This document shows, piece after piece, positions 13,957 to 22,200 of a stretch of 32,378 nt of DNA. Each line of letters opens with the position of its first letter. Position 1 is the stretch's first letter. Origin of the DNA: Bacteroidota bacterium (GTDB lineage Bacteria > Bacteroidota > Bacteroidia > NS11-12g > UBA955); NCBI GenBank assembly GCA_016868785.1, contig VGFS01000026.1, forward strand, positions 1 through 32,378, in the 5' to 3' direction. The position numbers and the translations under genes were made by a program. The notes under the pieces are model-generated. The model saw only the letters and a list, made by a program, of their open reading frames with translations, was not told where the DNA came from and made no database searches.

Positions 13957-15015
13957 ATGGCTCAATCTCAAATTCAATCCTTGCTCGGTTCTCAAGCAGA
14001 ATTCTTGTTGAATCACAACTGTAAAACCATCGATCAGTCTATGATACATGCACCTGGTGCTGACTTCGTAGACCGCATTTTTGCACAATCAAACCGCAAC
14101 CCACAGGTGTTGAAGAGTTTGCAACAGTTGTACGGCAATGGTCGTATGGCAAACACCGGATATTTGAGCATTTTGCCCGTAGACCAAGGTATTGAGCACA
14201 GTGCAGGCGCCTCTTTCGCTCCAAACCCCATCTATTTCGATTCAGAAAACATCATCAAGTTGGCCATCGAAGGTGGTTGCAATGCCGTTGCTTCTACCTA
14301 TGGTGTGTTGGCAATGCATGCCCGCAAATACGCCCACAGAATTCCTTTCATCGTGAAAATCAACCACAATGAATTTTTGAGCTACCCCAACAAATTCGAC
14401 CAAATCATGTTCGGTTCTGTAGAGGATGCTTGGAACATGGGCGCTACCGCCGTAGGTGCTACCATCTATTTCGGAAGTCCCGAAAGCGGTCGCCAAATCA
14501 TCGAAGTAGCCCAGGCTTTCGAGCGTGCCCACGAGTTGGGAATGGCCACCATTTTGTGGTGCTACACCCGTAACAACGGTTTCAAAGTGGATGGTGTTGA
14601 TTACCATGCCAGTGCCGATTTGAGCGGACAAGCCAATCATTTGGGTGTGACCATCCAAGCCGATATCATCAAGCAAAAGTTGCCCGTGAACAATGGCGGT
14701 TACAATGCCACTAAACATGGCAAAACCCATCCAAAAGTATATTCTGAATTGTCGTCTGATCACCCCATCGACCTTACCCGTTACCAATTGGCCAATTGCT
14801 ACATGGGCAGAGCCGGTTTGATTAACTCAGGTGGAGAATCGAAAGGACAAGGCGATATGGAAGAAGCTGTATTCACAGCCGTTGTAAACAAACGTGCCGG
14901 TGGATCTGGTTTGATCTTGGGTCGCAAAGCATTCCAAAAACCCATGAATGAAGGTATCCAATTGTTGAATACTGTTCAAGATGTGTATTTGGATAGCAGC
15001 ATCACTTTGGCTTAA
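13957..15015 (+). CDS. fbaB: class I fructose-bisphosphate aldolase (DhnA/FbaB type)
   Basis: 352 aa of the DhnA-type class I aldolase family: [24 protein letters not shown], a [30 protein letters not shown] strand/helix pair, [20 protein letters not shown], and the late phosphate-binding segment [15 protein letters not shown] with [15 protein letters not shown]. The enzyme interconverts fructose 1,6-bisphosphate with dihydroxyacetone phosphate and glyceraldehyde 3-phosphate through a lysine Schiff base, with no metal. C-ending codons with few rare ones suggest high expression. accD follows after 9 bp, so glycolysis and fatty acid synthesis genes may share a transcript. Confidence 0.93.
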   Translation: MAQSQIQSLLGSQAEFLLNHNCKTIDQSMIHAPGADFVDRIFAQSNRNPQVLKSLQQLYGNGRMANTGYLSILPVDQGIEHSAGASFAPNPIYFDSENIIKLAIEGGCNAVASTYGVLAMHARKYAHRIPFIVKINHNEFLSYPNKFDQIMFGSVEDAWNMGATAVGATIYFGSPESGRQIIEVAQAFERAHELGMATILWCYTRNNGFKVDGVDYHASADLSGQANHLGVTIQADIIKQKLPVNNGGYNATKHGKTHPKVYSELSSDHPIDLTRYQLANCYMGRAGLINSGGESKGQGDMEEAVFTAVVNKRAGGSGLILGRKAFQKPMNEGIQLLNTVQDVYLDSSITLA

Positions 15016-15024
15016 CTTGCTTCC

Positions 15025-15927
15025 ATGAATCTCGATTTCGAAGACGACGACGATCTCGCCGGCAACGGTCCAAAATGGTATCAGCGTACGTGGAGCGGTA
15101 TCCTTACCAAAACCAAGGATAAAAAGCCCACGCCCGATGGTCTTTGGGAAAAATGCAAGCGCTGCAAAGAAGTGGCGCCAACCAAAGATTGGATTGTGAA
15201 CCATTACGTTTGCGGGGCCTGTGGCTACCACGAGCGTGTGGGTTCGATGGAGTATTTCGATATTCTTTTCGATGACAACGAGTTCACCGAAATCAATGCA
15301 AACCTCAGCAGCGGTGACCCCTTGAAGTTTACAGATTCGGCGCCATACACAGATCGGGTGGTTGTTGCTCAACGTAAAACCGGTTTGAAAGATGCCGTAC
15401 GAACCGCCCATGGAAAAATCAACGGTCAGCCGCTCATGGTTGCCTGCATGGATTTTAATTTTATTGGCGGATCTATGGGTAGTGTGGTGGGAGAGAAGAT
15501 TGCCCGAGCCATCGACTATTCATTGGCCACCCGTAGCCCGTTCATGATGATCTCTAAATCGGGGGGAGCACGTATGATGGAAGCCGCCTTTTCATTGATG
15601 CAGATGGCCAAAACAAGTGCAAAATTAGCCCTCTTAGACCGCGCAGGCATTCCTTATATCTCTTTGTTGACCAACCCAACCACAGGGGGTGTAACCGCCT
15701 CGTTTGCGATGCTGGGCGATGTCAATATCGCTGAACCCGAAGCCCTGATAGGCTTTGCCGGTCCACGCGTTATCAGAGAAACCATCGGTCGCGATTTGCC
15801 CAAAGGATTCCAAAGCTCAGAATTTTTGGTAGAGCATGGCTTCTTGGATTTTATCGTAAATCGGAAAGAATTGAAAAAGAAAGTATCCACTTTGCTTCAA
15901 ATCATTTGGAGCCAAAAACAAAACTAG
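15025..15927 (+). CDS. accD: acetyl-CoA carboxylase carboxyltransferase subunit beta
   Basis: 300 aa. An N-terminal zinc ribbon has Cys44, Cys47, Cys63 and Cys66 (CKRC ... CGAC), followed by the crotonase-like carboxyltransferase domain. Diagnostic segments are GQPLMVACMDFNFIGGSMGSVVGEKI, ISKSGGARMMEAAFSLMQMAKTSA, SLLTNPTTGGVTASFAMLGDVNIAEPEALIGFAGPRVI and LPKGFQSSEFLVEHGFLD. With AccA it transfers carboxylate from biotin on AccB to acetyl-CoA, giving malonyl-CoA. An acidic N-terminal run (FEDDDDL) precedes the ribbon. It lies 9 bp after fbaB and 6 bp before gcvH. Confidence 0.96.
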   Translation: MNLDFEDDDDLAGNGPKWYQRTWSGILTKTKDKKPTPDGLWEKCKRCKEVAPTKDWIVNHYVCGACGYHERVGSMEYFDILFDDNEFTEINANLSSGDPLKFTDSAPYTDRVVVAQRKTGLKDAVRTAHGKINGQPLMVACMDFNFIGGSMGSVVGEKIARAIDYSLATRSPFMMISKSGGARMMEAAFSLMQMAKTSAKLALLDRAGIPYISLLTNPTTGGVTASFAMLGDVNIAEPEALIGFAGPRVIRETIGRDLPKGFQSSEFLVEHGFLDFIVNRKELKKKVSTLLQIIWSQKQN

Positions 15928-15933
15928 CACACT

Positions 15934-16311
15934 ATGAACTTCCCAGATAATTTAAAGTACACCAAAGACCATGAATGGGTTATGGTGGATGGCGATTTAG
16001 CCACAATTGGAATCACCGACTTCGCTCAAAGTGAATTGGGCGACATCGTATTTGTTGACATTTCTTCTCAAGGGGATACATTGTCGGCCCATGAGGTATT
16101 TGGAACCGTAGAAGCTGTGAAAACAGTGAGCGATTTGTACATGCCTGTGAGCGGTGAAGTGATTGAGGTTAACAGCGGTTTGGATTCAGCCCCTGAGTCT
16201 GTAAACGGCGATCCTTATGGTGATGGTTGGATGGTGAAAGTAAAAATGAGTAAACCTTCAGAAGTAGACGGCTTGATGAGTCACGCCGATTACACTGCCA
16301 TGGTGGGGTAA
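15934..16311 (+). CDS. gcvH: glycine cleavage system H protein
   Basis: 125 aa, the normal length. The lipoyl attachment motif is [22 protein letters not shown] with Lys63 as the expected lipoylated residue. [10 protein letters not shown] at the start and [16 protein letters not shown] near the end are also family hallmarks. The lipoyl arm shuttles the aminomethyl group between the P, T and L proteins of glycine cleavage. It sits between accD and a VanZ-like gene with 6-bp gaps, so it is probably translated from one polycistronic message. Confidence 0.96.
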   Translation: MNFPDNLKYTKDHEWVMVDGDLATIGITDFAQSELGDIVFVDISSQGDTLSAHEVFGTVEAVKTVSDLYMPVSGEVIEVNSGLDSAPESVNGDPYGDGWMVKVKMSKPSEVDGLMSHADYTAMVG

Positions 16312-16317
16312 TTTCCA

Positions 16318-16743
16318 ATGCAATTATTGAAATTTGTCAATCAGTACAAGAAAACCATAGGTTTTCTTGTACTGATTTTTGTTTTATGTCTTTCTCCCTC
16401 ACTCGCAGTAAGCAAAAAACTGGGGTGGACAATCTCCTTCGGATTCGATAAATGGGTCCATGCAGGATTGTATTTTATCCTGTTTCTTATCTGGAGCACG
16501 GAATCTAAACAGTTCCACAAATCGGTCGTTTATTTTGTGTTGGCCGCTACAGTCGTTGGAGCAGGGATTGAATTTCTTCAACACATCTTACCGTTTCACC
16601 GTTCTGCGGAACTCGCAGATTTTTTTGCCGACATCTCTGGCGTCCTCTTTGGCTATTTCGTAGTTGCGCAAAACAGGTTGAAAAAGCAACCCATGCGTAA
16701 AAGGGGATTGTCACCATTCGGGGGACGTAACGATCGATTCTAG
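16318..16743 (+). CDS. VanZ-like membrane protein
   Basis: 141 aa with four likely membrane segments: about residues 14-28, 46-60, 70-86 and 105-120. The VanZ pattern is visible as GFDKWVHAGLYFILFLIW, VGAGIEFLQHILPFHRSAELADFFADISGVLFGYF. Function is poorly known; VanZ itself gives low-level teicoplanin resistance, and small VanZ-like proteins next to gcvH are common in this phylum from my general knowledge. A perfect 18-bp hairpin lies only 21 bases into the gene, and a terminator-like hairpin with seven T lies at 16603-16626. The C-terminal tail is basic. Confidence 0.85.
   Translation: MQLLKFVNQYKKTIGFLVLIFVLCLSPSLAVSKKLGWTISFGFDKWVHAGLYFILFLIWSTESKQFHKSVVYFVLAATVVGAGIEFLQHILPFHRSAELADFFADISGVLFGYFVVAQNRLKKQPMRKRGLSPFGGRNDRF
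16339..16377. repeat. perfect 18-bp inverted repeat, 3-base loop, in the start of the VanZ-like gene
   Basis: Arms AATCAGTACAAGAAAACC (16339-16356) and GGTTTTCTTGTACTGATT (16360-16377), loop ATA. It encodes NQYKKTIGFLVLI, the end of the cytoplasmic N terminus and the start of the first membrane helix. Under equal base use an 18-bp perfect arm with one loop size is expected about 5e-7 times in this window. Confidence 0.92.
16603..16626 (+). terminator. terminator-like hairpin inside the VanZ-like gene
   Basis: TCTGCG (16603-16608) pairs with CGCAGA (16614-16619), loop GAACT, followed directly by seven T (16620-16626). It would fit an intrinsic terminator but lies within codons for SAELADFF, so it may cause partial termination or be coincidental. 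Confidence 0.35.
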
Positions 16744-16753
16744 TAAACTGACC

Positions 16754-17500
16754 TTATTGCGTGGAAATACCCTTCACGTAATCTTCAATGATTCGGATTT
16801 CCGATGACAGTCCGCTACCGTAAAATCCTGAAAAATCTGTTGCTGAAATGTTTTTGCTGTAAAACGACAAATACTGGCTGGCCAATGGCAGGTATGACCA
16901 ATGCCAAGCCTCAGGTTCATAGCCCGTTAAACGCCCCGTAGACCGTGGTGAATAAACCTCGCAAAATCCATATTCCTTGGCGTGTTTTCTGAGCCAACTC
17001 AGTTCTGTCAATCCCCGGCCCGTTCTGAAATAAGCGGGCTCCAGAGAATTGATGTCGATATCCGTACCCCAATGATGCCTGCTGCTCCCCGGCATGCTAC
17101 TGTACAACAATATCTGCTTGGCATTGGCTGCGCCCGTTCCAAAACGACTTACGTTGGCCGACCATTTGCGTTCCCAGATGGCCTTTTGCTCCCAAAAATT
17201 GCGCGTTCCAGAAATGATCTTTAAGTCAACGCCGGCTGTCATGGCCGACCTCCGCATGCGCTGAAACGATTCAATTACCTCTTTTTGTAAATACATGGGT
17301 TTGCTGCAAATCATGGGGGGCACTGCCGAAAATCTGAAATGCGTGTTTGCCATGAATTTGCCCATGACAAAATTTTTGCTAATCAGTGTGTCGAGACTAC
17401 CGTCCACCTGAAAAGCCACAGGTTTGTTGGGCTTACCCATAAACCCCCAGGTGAAAATGGCAGAAATGCCCAAAATCCATCCCAAACTGCCGCGATTCAT
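16754..17500 (-). CDS. VanY-type D-alanyl-D-alanine carboxypeptidase (peptidase M15B)
   Basis: 248 aa. An N-terminal membrane or signal segment (SLGWILGISAIFTWGFMG) is followed by the M15 catalytic fold. IISGTRNFWEQKAIWERKW precedes the zinc motif S140-x-H142-x2-G145-x3-D149 (SSRHHWGTDID), and E197/H200 in EPEAWHWSY supply the catalytic Glu and third ligand. Such enzymes remove the terminal D-Ala from peptidoglycan stem peptides in the periplasm. The gene converges on the VanZ-like gene (10-bp gap) and diverges from the BNR-repeat gene 49 bp away. It is not part of a glycopeptide resistance cluster: no VanH, VanA or VanX homologue is present. Confidence 0.88.
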   Translation of the reverse strand: MNRGSLGWILGISAIFTWGFMGKPNKPVAFQVDGSLDTLISKNFVMGKFMANTHFRFSAVPPMICSKPMYLQKEVIESFQRMRRSAMTAGVDLKIISGTRNFWEQKAIWERKWSANVSRFGTGAANAKQILLYSSMPGSSRHHWGTDIDINSLEPAYFRTGRGLTELSWLRKHAKEYGFCEVYSPRSTGRLTGYEPEAWHWSYLPLASQYLSFYSKNISATDFSGFYGSGLSSEIRIIEDYVKGISTQ

Positions 17501-17549
17501 GGGAACAAAGTAACAACATTTTCATTAGTGGGCTGTAAATTCGTAAAGG

Positions 17550-20330
17550 ATGATAGTACAACTTTTACGTCGGACTGCTTTGCTTAGTCTATTTACAGTG
17601 GGATCGGGTATCGCCCTGAAATCTCAGCAATCAGCCATGGAACATGGGGCTACCGCTCGCTGGCAATGGGAACAAAAGCGCTTGGCGGATCCAGAAACGG
17701 GTCAGATCCCCCTCGATATTCGGGCAAGAGAAATCAATTTCGTGGCTACCCTGCCCAAGAGTACCGATGTAAACCCCATCGCGCGCACCTCCAGTGGATG
17801 GCAGCATCGCGGTCCCTATTTCATTGGGGGTAGAACCCGTGCCATTGGCATAGATGTGGCCGATACCCAAAGAATTTTGGCCGGTTCTGTCTCTGGCGGA
17901 ATGTGGCTTACCACCAATGGCGGGAAATCGTGGAATGCCGTGCAAAAAACCAATGAACTGCGTTCGGCAACCTGTTTGGTGCAAGATGTTAGACCCAATC
18001 ATCAACACATTTGGTACATGGGTACGGGTGAGGCTTACGGACAAAGTGCGGGTGCCCGTGGCGCATATTATTTGGGTGACGGGTTGTTCGTGTCGGAAGA
18101 TTCTGGAAAAAGTTGGTCGCCCATCAGCAGTACCGCTGCCGGTAACCCCAATTCGTTTTCCACCGGTTGGCAATTGGTGTGGAACATCGCCATGGATGCT
18201 TCGGCCCACGATACCTTGCAAGAGTTGTATGCTGCCACGTACAATCAAGTACAGCGCAGTTTCAATGGGGGTAAAACCTGGACCAACCTTCTTCCTGGCG
18301 GGTATTTTACCGATGTGGCGGTGAGTTCTAAGGGCGTGGTGTATGCTACTTCGAGTTCGGAAGGACAAAAGAAAGGCATGTTTCGCGGCGATAACGACGG
18401 TGCGCTGGTGAACATCAATCCGCCATTTTTGGGTGCAACGTATAAACGCATCGTGATTGGCATCGATCCCAACAATGAAAATGTGGTGTATTTTCTGCTC
18501 AATACCGACAAATTTGGCAAATCATTGGCCAATTTCCGGGGCGAAGTAGAGTGGAACGCCCTGTATCGCTATACCTATTTGGGGGGCGATGGCAGCGGGG
18601 ATTCGGGGGTTTGGGAAGACCTTTCTGCCAATTTGCCCAGTGGCTCGGCCTTTGATCGATGGAATGTGCAAGGAAGCTACGATATGCTGGTGAAAGTACG
18701 TCCGGGCGATTCAAAACAGGTCTTCATCGGTGGGACGAATTTGTACAGTTCAACTTCGGCATTTTCAGACTCCACACATACCCAAAAGATTGGCGGGTAT
18801 AAACTCAACGCCCAATGGCCCGATGTGGGGGTATATCCCAACCATCACCCAGATCAGCACAACTTGGTGTTTTATCCCAACGATGGTCGTAAGTTCATCA
18901 ATGCCAACGATGGAGGGGTGTTTCGCTCAACCAACATCAATGCCGTGCCCTTTGTTTGGGAATCGTTGAACAATGGCTACCTCACCACGCAGTTTTACAC
19001 GGTGGCATTGGATCATGCAACCCCTGAAAGTCCCATTTTGGTGGCTGGTGCCCAGGATAACAATCAGTTAATGACCGTTTCTGGAGCGTCGAATGCCCGA
19101 TGGACCGACCCTTATTTTGGCGATGGGTCTTATTGTGCGATAGAAGATGGGGCCAAACTGTTCTATTTCTCCAAACAGCTAGGCAAGATGATCAAGGCCA
19201 CGGTAGATGCCAACGGAAATCGTACGGCCTACGCAAGAATTGATCCAGTGGGCGGGTCTAAGTATTTGTTTATCAATCCGTATGTGTTGGATCCGGTCGA
19301 TAACAATGTGATCTATTTGGCGGGTGGAAAATACTTGTGGCGGAACAATCAACTCAGGAGCATTCCGTTGATCAATAACAACGACAGTATCACCCAAGGG
19401 TGGGTAAGGGGGACTGATTCGGTTGTGATTCGCAATGAATTTGTGTCTGCCTTGGGTGTGAGTGTTAAACCTGCCCATCGGTTGTATTATGGAACCACTT
19501 TGAAGCGTTTGTACCGCGTAGACAGCGCCCATTTGAGTGTGAATTTGAAACCAAAAGACATTACCGCGAGTATATTTCCCTCTGCCTACATCAGTTGTGT
19601 GGCGGTGGATCCGAGGAATGCCGATAAACTGATGGTTTCGTTCAGTAACTACAATGTGTACAGCGTGTTCTCGTCAGAAGATGGCGGTAAAACCTGGGCC
19701 AAAGCAGCTGGGAATTTGGAGCAGTTTGGCACGGGTTTGGGCGATGGTCCTTCGGTTCGATGGATTTCGATTTTGCCCGTAGACGATGGTACGGTGTATT
19801 TGGCGGCCACCAGTGCAGGTTTCTTTGCAACCGATACCTTGCAGGGATTGAATACCAAATGGGTACAGCAAGCCAGCGGAGAAATTGGAAACATGGTCTG
19901 TGATATGTTCGATGTAAGGGCAAGCGATGGTACAGTGGCACTGGCTACCCATGGTAACGGGATTTATACCGCCCATATCGTGAGGAAAGGCGATATTTTA
20001 AATGCCGAAGCTATCAACAAAAATGCCAGCATCAAGGCTAATGTATACCCGAATCCTGCCCAAAATCAGGTGAAAATTGTGGGAATTTACGACTTTCAAG
20101 AAAAAAATGTTACACAAAATAGTGCATGGCCAGGGGGTGTGATTTCTTTGGTAGATCCCTTGGGAAGGGTGGTGAAAGAGCATCGGTTAGAAGCCGCGAA
20201 CTTGTTGCCTAACAAGGGTTTTGAAGTGATGATGTCGCTGGAAAATGTGCCCGCCGGTTGTTACTATGTAAAGGTGAAAGTGGGCAAAGCGTTGAAAACC
20301 TTGCCGCTTTTCGTGATTTCTAAAATCTAA
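17550..20330 (+). CDS. BNR/Asp-box repeat (VPS10-like) T9SS-sorted protein
   Basis: 926 aa with signal peptide RRTALLSLFTVGSGIALKS. Asp-box turns typical of sialidase/VPS10 propellers appear as TTNGGKSW (121-128), SEDSGKSW, SFNGGKTW and SEDGGKTW, together with LAGSVSGGMWLT, WYMGTGEAYG and VLVAGAQDNNQ. These resemble the large secreted WD40/YVTN/BNR proteins common in Bacteroidota. The end is a T9SS type A domain (NVYPNPAQNQVKIVG ... CYYVKVKVGKALKTL). No catalytic sialidase arginine triad is evident by eye, so an enzymatic role cannot be claimed; a binding or adhesive role is equally possible. Start and stop fit a single-gene transcript between a divergent peptidase and the desaturase gene. 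Confidence 0.85.
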   Translation: MIVQLLRRTALLSLFTVGSGIALKSQQSAMEHGATARWQWEQKRLADPETGQIPLDIRAREINFVATLPKSTDVNPIARTSSGWQHRGPYFIGGRTRAIGIDVADTQRILAGSVSGGMWLTTNGGKSWNAVQKTNELRSATCLVQDVRPNHQHIWYMGTGEAYGQSAGARGAYYLGDGLFVSEDSGKSWSPISSTAAGNPNSFSTGWQLVWNIAMDASAHDTLQELYAATYNQVQRSFNGGKTWTNLLPGGYFTDVAVSSKGVVYATSSSEGQKKGMFRGDNDGALVNINPPFLGATYKRIVIGIDPNNENVVYFLLNTDKFGKSLANFRGEVEWNALYRYTYLGGDGSGDSGVWEDLSANLPSGSAFDRWNVQGSYDMLVKVRPGDSKQVFIGGTNLYSSTSAFSDSTHTQKIGGYKLNAQWPDVGVYPNHHPDQHNLVFYPNDGRKFINANDGGVFRSTNINAVPFVWESLNNGYLTTQFYTVALDHATPESPILVAGAQDNNQLMTVSGASNARWTDPYFGDGSYCAIEDGAKLFYFSKQLGKMIKATVDANGNRTAYARIDPVGGSKYLFINPYVLDPVDNNVIYLAGGKYLWRNNQLRSIPLINNNDSITQGWVRGTDSVVIRNEFVSALGVSVKPAHRLYYGTTLKRLYRVDSAHLSVNLKPKDITASIFPSAYISCVAVDPRNADKLMVSFSNYNVYSVFSSEDGGKTWAKAAGNLEQFGTGLGDGPSVRWISILPVDDGTVYLAATSAGFFATDTLQGLNTKWVQQASGEIGNMVCDMFDVRASDGTVALATHGNGIYTAHIVRKGDILNAEAINKNASIKANVYPNPAQNQVKIVGIYDFQEKNVTQNSAWPGGVISLVDPLGRVVKEHRLEAANLLPNKGFEVMMSLENVPAGCYYVKVKVGKALKTLPLFVISKI

Positions 20331-20347
20331 ACTATTTGTTCAGTTGT

Positions 20348-20355
20348 TATATTTG
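20348..20355 (+). promoter_or_regulatory. -7 element (TATATTTG) of the desaturase gene
   Basis: Exact match to TAnnTTTG, 9 bases before the ATG at 20365, again implying a very short leader. No -33 TTTG at the usual spacing. Confidence 0.45.
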
Positions 20356-20364
20356 TGAATACTC

Positions 20365-21432
20365 ATGAATCAGATCCGTTTCGAAGGTAGAAATGCCCAA
20401 TTTTTTTCTATGTTGCGTGCAAGAATTGACGCATACTTCAAAGACAATAATATTAAGTCCTCAGGCAATTGGAAACTATACAGTAAAACCATCATTTTGG
20501 GCCTGACCCTTGTCGCTTTGTATGTTACGTTGGTTTTCTATACGCCAACAACCGCCATTGCGCTGGGATTGTGTGCTCTGTTGGGGATAAACTTCGCTAC
20601 CATCGGTTTTAACGTGATGCACGACGGGGCACATGGCAGTTATTCAAGCAAGCCATGGGTAAACAAAATAATGGCGCACAGCCTCAATTTGATGGGTGGT
20701 AATGCGTTTTTCTGGAATCAGAAACACAACGTGGCTCACCACTCATTCACCAACATTGAAGGGGCCGATGAAGACATCGACATCAGTCCTTACATGCGGG
20801 TGAATAATTTCCAACCCAAATATTGGTTCCACCGCTTTCAGCATATTTACGGATTGTTGTTGTATTGTGTGACCTATTTGATGTGGATTTTCTACCAGGA
20901 CTTTGTAAAGTACTTTACTGGTAAAGTAGGGGATCGTGACATGAAGGTGAAATTCACCGTCGTGGATCACTTGACATTTTGGGTGACCAAATTGGGATAC
21001 ATTGCTTTATTTATTGGTTTCCCCATGTATTACGTAGGATTGACGCCCACGTTGGTAGGTTATACCGTGGTGAGCATGACAACGGGTTTTGTGATTGCTG
21101 TGGTTTTCCAATTAGCACACGTGATTGAGGATGTTACTTTCGTAGCGAAAACCTCTCCAATTACTTCTGTAGAGGCTGATTGGGCTACCCACCAGATTCA
21201 AACAACGGCCAATTTTGGAACAAAGAGCAAATTTTTGGGCTGGATGTTGGGCGGATTGAATTTTCAAGTGGAACATCATTTGTTTCCAAAAATTTCACAC
21301 ATCCATTACCCCAAGTTGAACCAGATTGTGCGCGAAACCTGCGAGGAATTTAAAATCACTTACAAAGAATTCCCCACCATGCTCAGCGCCATTTACTCTC
21401 ATTTGCTTCATTTGAAGCACATCGGAGCGTAA
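20365..21432 (+). CDS. membrane fatty acid (acyl-CoA) desaturase
   Basis: 355 aa integral membrane di-iron desaturase. Three histidine boxes are visible: HDGAH (86-90), HNVAHH (121-126) and QVEHH (301-305). The Q in place of the first His of the last box is characteristic of front-end and linoleoyl-CoA-type desaturases; no cytochrome b5 domain is fused. Hydrophobic segments flank the boxes (LGLTLVALYVTLVFY, LLLYCVTYLMWIFY, LGYIALFIGFPMYYVGL). The enzyme would introduce a double bond into a membrane lipid acyl chain, perhaps to adjust fluidity. Overlapping palindromes at 20905-20928 are in coding sequence. The following unknown gene begins 6 bp after the stop. Confidence 0.92.
   Translation: MNQIRFEGRNAQFFSMLRARIDAYFKDNNIKSSGNWKLYSKTIILGLTLVALYVTLVFYTPTTAIALGLCALLGINFATIGFNVMHDGAHGSYSSKPWVNKIMAHSLNLMGGNAFFWNQKHNVAHHSFTNIEGADEDIDISPYMRVNNFQPKYWFHRFQHIYGLLLYCVTYLMWIFYQDFVKYFTGKVGDRDMKVKFTVVDHLTFWVTKLGYIALFIGFPMYYVGLTPTLVGYTVVSMTTGFVIAVVFQLAHVIEDVTFVAKTSPITSVEADWATHQIQTTANFGTKSKFLGWMLGGLNFQVEHHLFPKISHIHYPKLNQIVRETCEEFKITYKEFPTMLSAIYSHLLHLKHIGA
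20905..20928. repeat. overlapping palindromes in the desaturase gene
   Basis: GTAAAGTACTTTAC at 20905-20918 is a perfect 14-bp palindrome. TACTTTAC (20911-20918) also pairs with GTAAAGTA (20921-20928) across a 2-base loop. The octamer GTAAAGTA thus occurs twice around its own complement. Confidence 0.5.
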
Positions 21433-21438
21433 TTGCCC

Positions 21439-22173
21439 ATGAAAAGCGCCTACGGTCCATTTTCAATCAAAGTCAGCGCACTGCGCAGCGATTACGCTGT
21501 TGTGGTTAATGCCCAAGGGGCATCACTAAAGACGCACCTTCAAGGAGAATACAAGCCTTGGCCTACCGCCATCGCTCAATTGCTGGCAGATGACTTGAAC
21601 GCGTTACCCCCGCAAGCCGATCTCCGAGAAAGTTTGGTTTATTGTCTGCTGAGCACGTTTTGTGAAGAGGAAAATCCCCAATTTGCCCTTTTCGTTGAAG
21701 ACGATTTGCAGTGGGATGGGGCTTATCGCTTGTCGGACGACGATGAAATTGCCGCGCTTCAGTATGAAAGTATTGCGCCGTTGGTGAAGTTGCTGAAAGA
21801 CGATTGGGTAACCTTGGCAGAAAATACCTGTCAAAGTATTCAAGAGATGCGTGAACAAGACATAGATTTTGTTCCAGGTGAAATTGTGAATCGCTTTTTG
21901 GAATTCACCCGCGATTACAATCAATATCAAAAATATACCGTTGAATTACTCCAAAGTATTTTTGGTGGCATTCACTTGTCCATGATTCTCCTTTGGGTGT
22001 CGCGCAAAATTTCCTCCGAAGATTTGATGAAATCCTCATTGTTCTTAAGCTGTAGCAAAGAAGATTTGGAGAGTAGGAAGTATAGCAAGGCGGAGCGACA
22101 AGATATTGAGTCGTTCTCGGTGAAATTGGATGCTTTGCGACAAGCGTTATACTTGTTGCGATCACAAGATTAA
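21439..22173 (+). CDS. conserved-looking hypothetical protein
   Basis: 244 aa from the ATG at 21439; an in-frame TTG at 21433 would add two residues. I do not recognise the family. There is no signal peptide or membrane segment. The N-terminal third has beta-like strands (YGPFSIKVSALRSDYAVVVNAQGASLKTHL) and a PWPTAIAQLLADDLNALP helix. The middle is acidic (FVEDDLQWDGAYRLSDDDEIAALQYES) and the C-terminal half is helical, with a possible coiled segment near SKAERQDIESFSVKLDALRQALYLL. The gene is 6 bp downstream of the desaturase gene and co-directional, so it is likely cotranscribed. A cytoplasmic role is likely. A loose resemblance to ATP12-like chaperones was considered and not accepted. Confidence 0.7.
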   Translation: MKSAYGPFSIKVSALRSDYAVVVNAQGASLKTHLQGEYKPWPTAIAQLLADDLNALPPQADLRESLVYCLLSTFCEEENPQFALFVEDDLQWDGAYRLSDDDEIAALQYESIAPLVKLLKDDWVTLAENTCQSIQEMREQDIDFVPGEIVNRFLEFTRDYNQYQKYTVELLQSIFGGIHLSMILLWVSRKISSEDLMKSSLFLSCSKEDLESRKYSKAERQDIESFSVKLDALRQALYLLRSQD

Positions 22174-22200
22174 GGCTCTACAAACTAAGGCTCTACAACC
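22171..22200. repeat. 15-bp tandem duplication at convergent stop codons
   Basis: TAAGGCTCTACAAAC (22171-22185) is followed by TAAGGCTCTACAACC (22186-22200), 14 of 15 identical. The first copy supplies the TAA of the + gene. The stop of the minus gene (22187-22185) spans the junction and the second copy encodes its last residues. Confidence 0.75.

Noticed and set aside
16318-17500. A glycopeptide-resistance cluster suggested by VanZ-like and VanY-like neighbours
   Set aside because: The two genes converge, and no ligase, dehydrogenase, VanX or two-component genes are present; both are common envelope genes in this phylum.
21439-22173. ATP12-like F1 ATPase assembly chaperone
   Set aside because: Only a loose resemblance (LKT, WP, QWD segments); the defining conserved blocks are not convincing.
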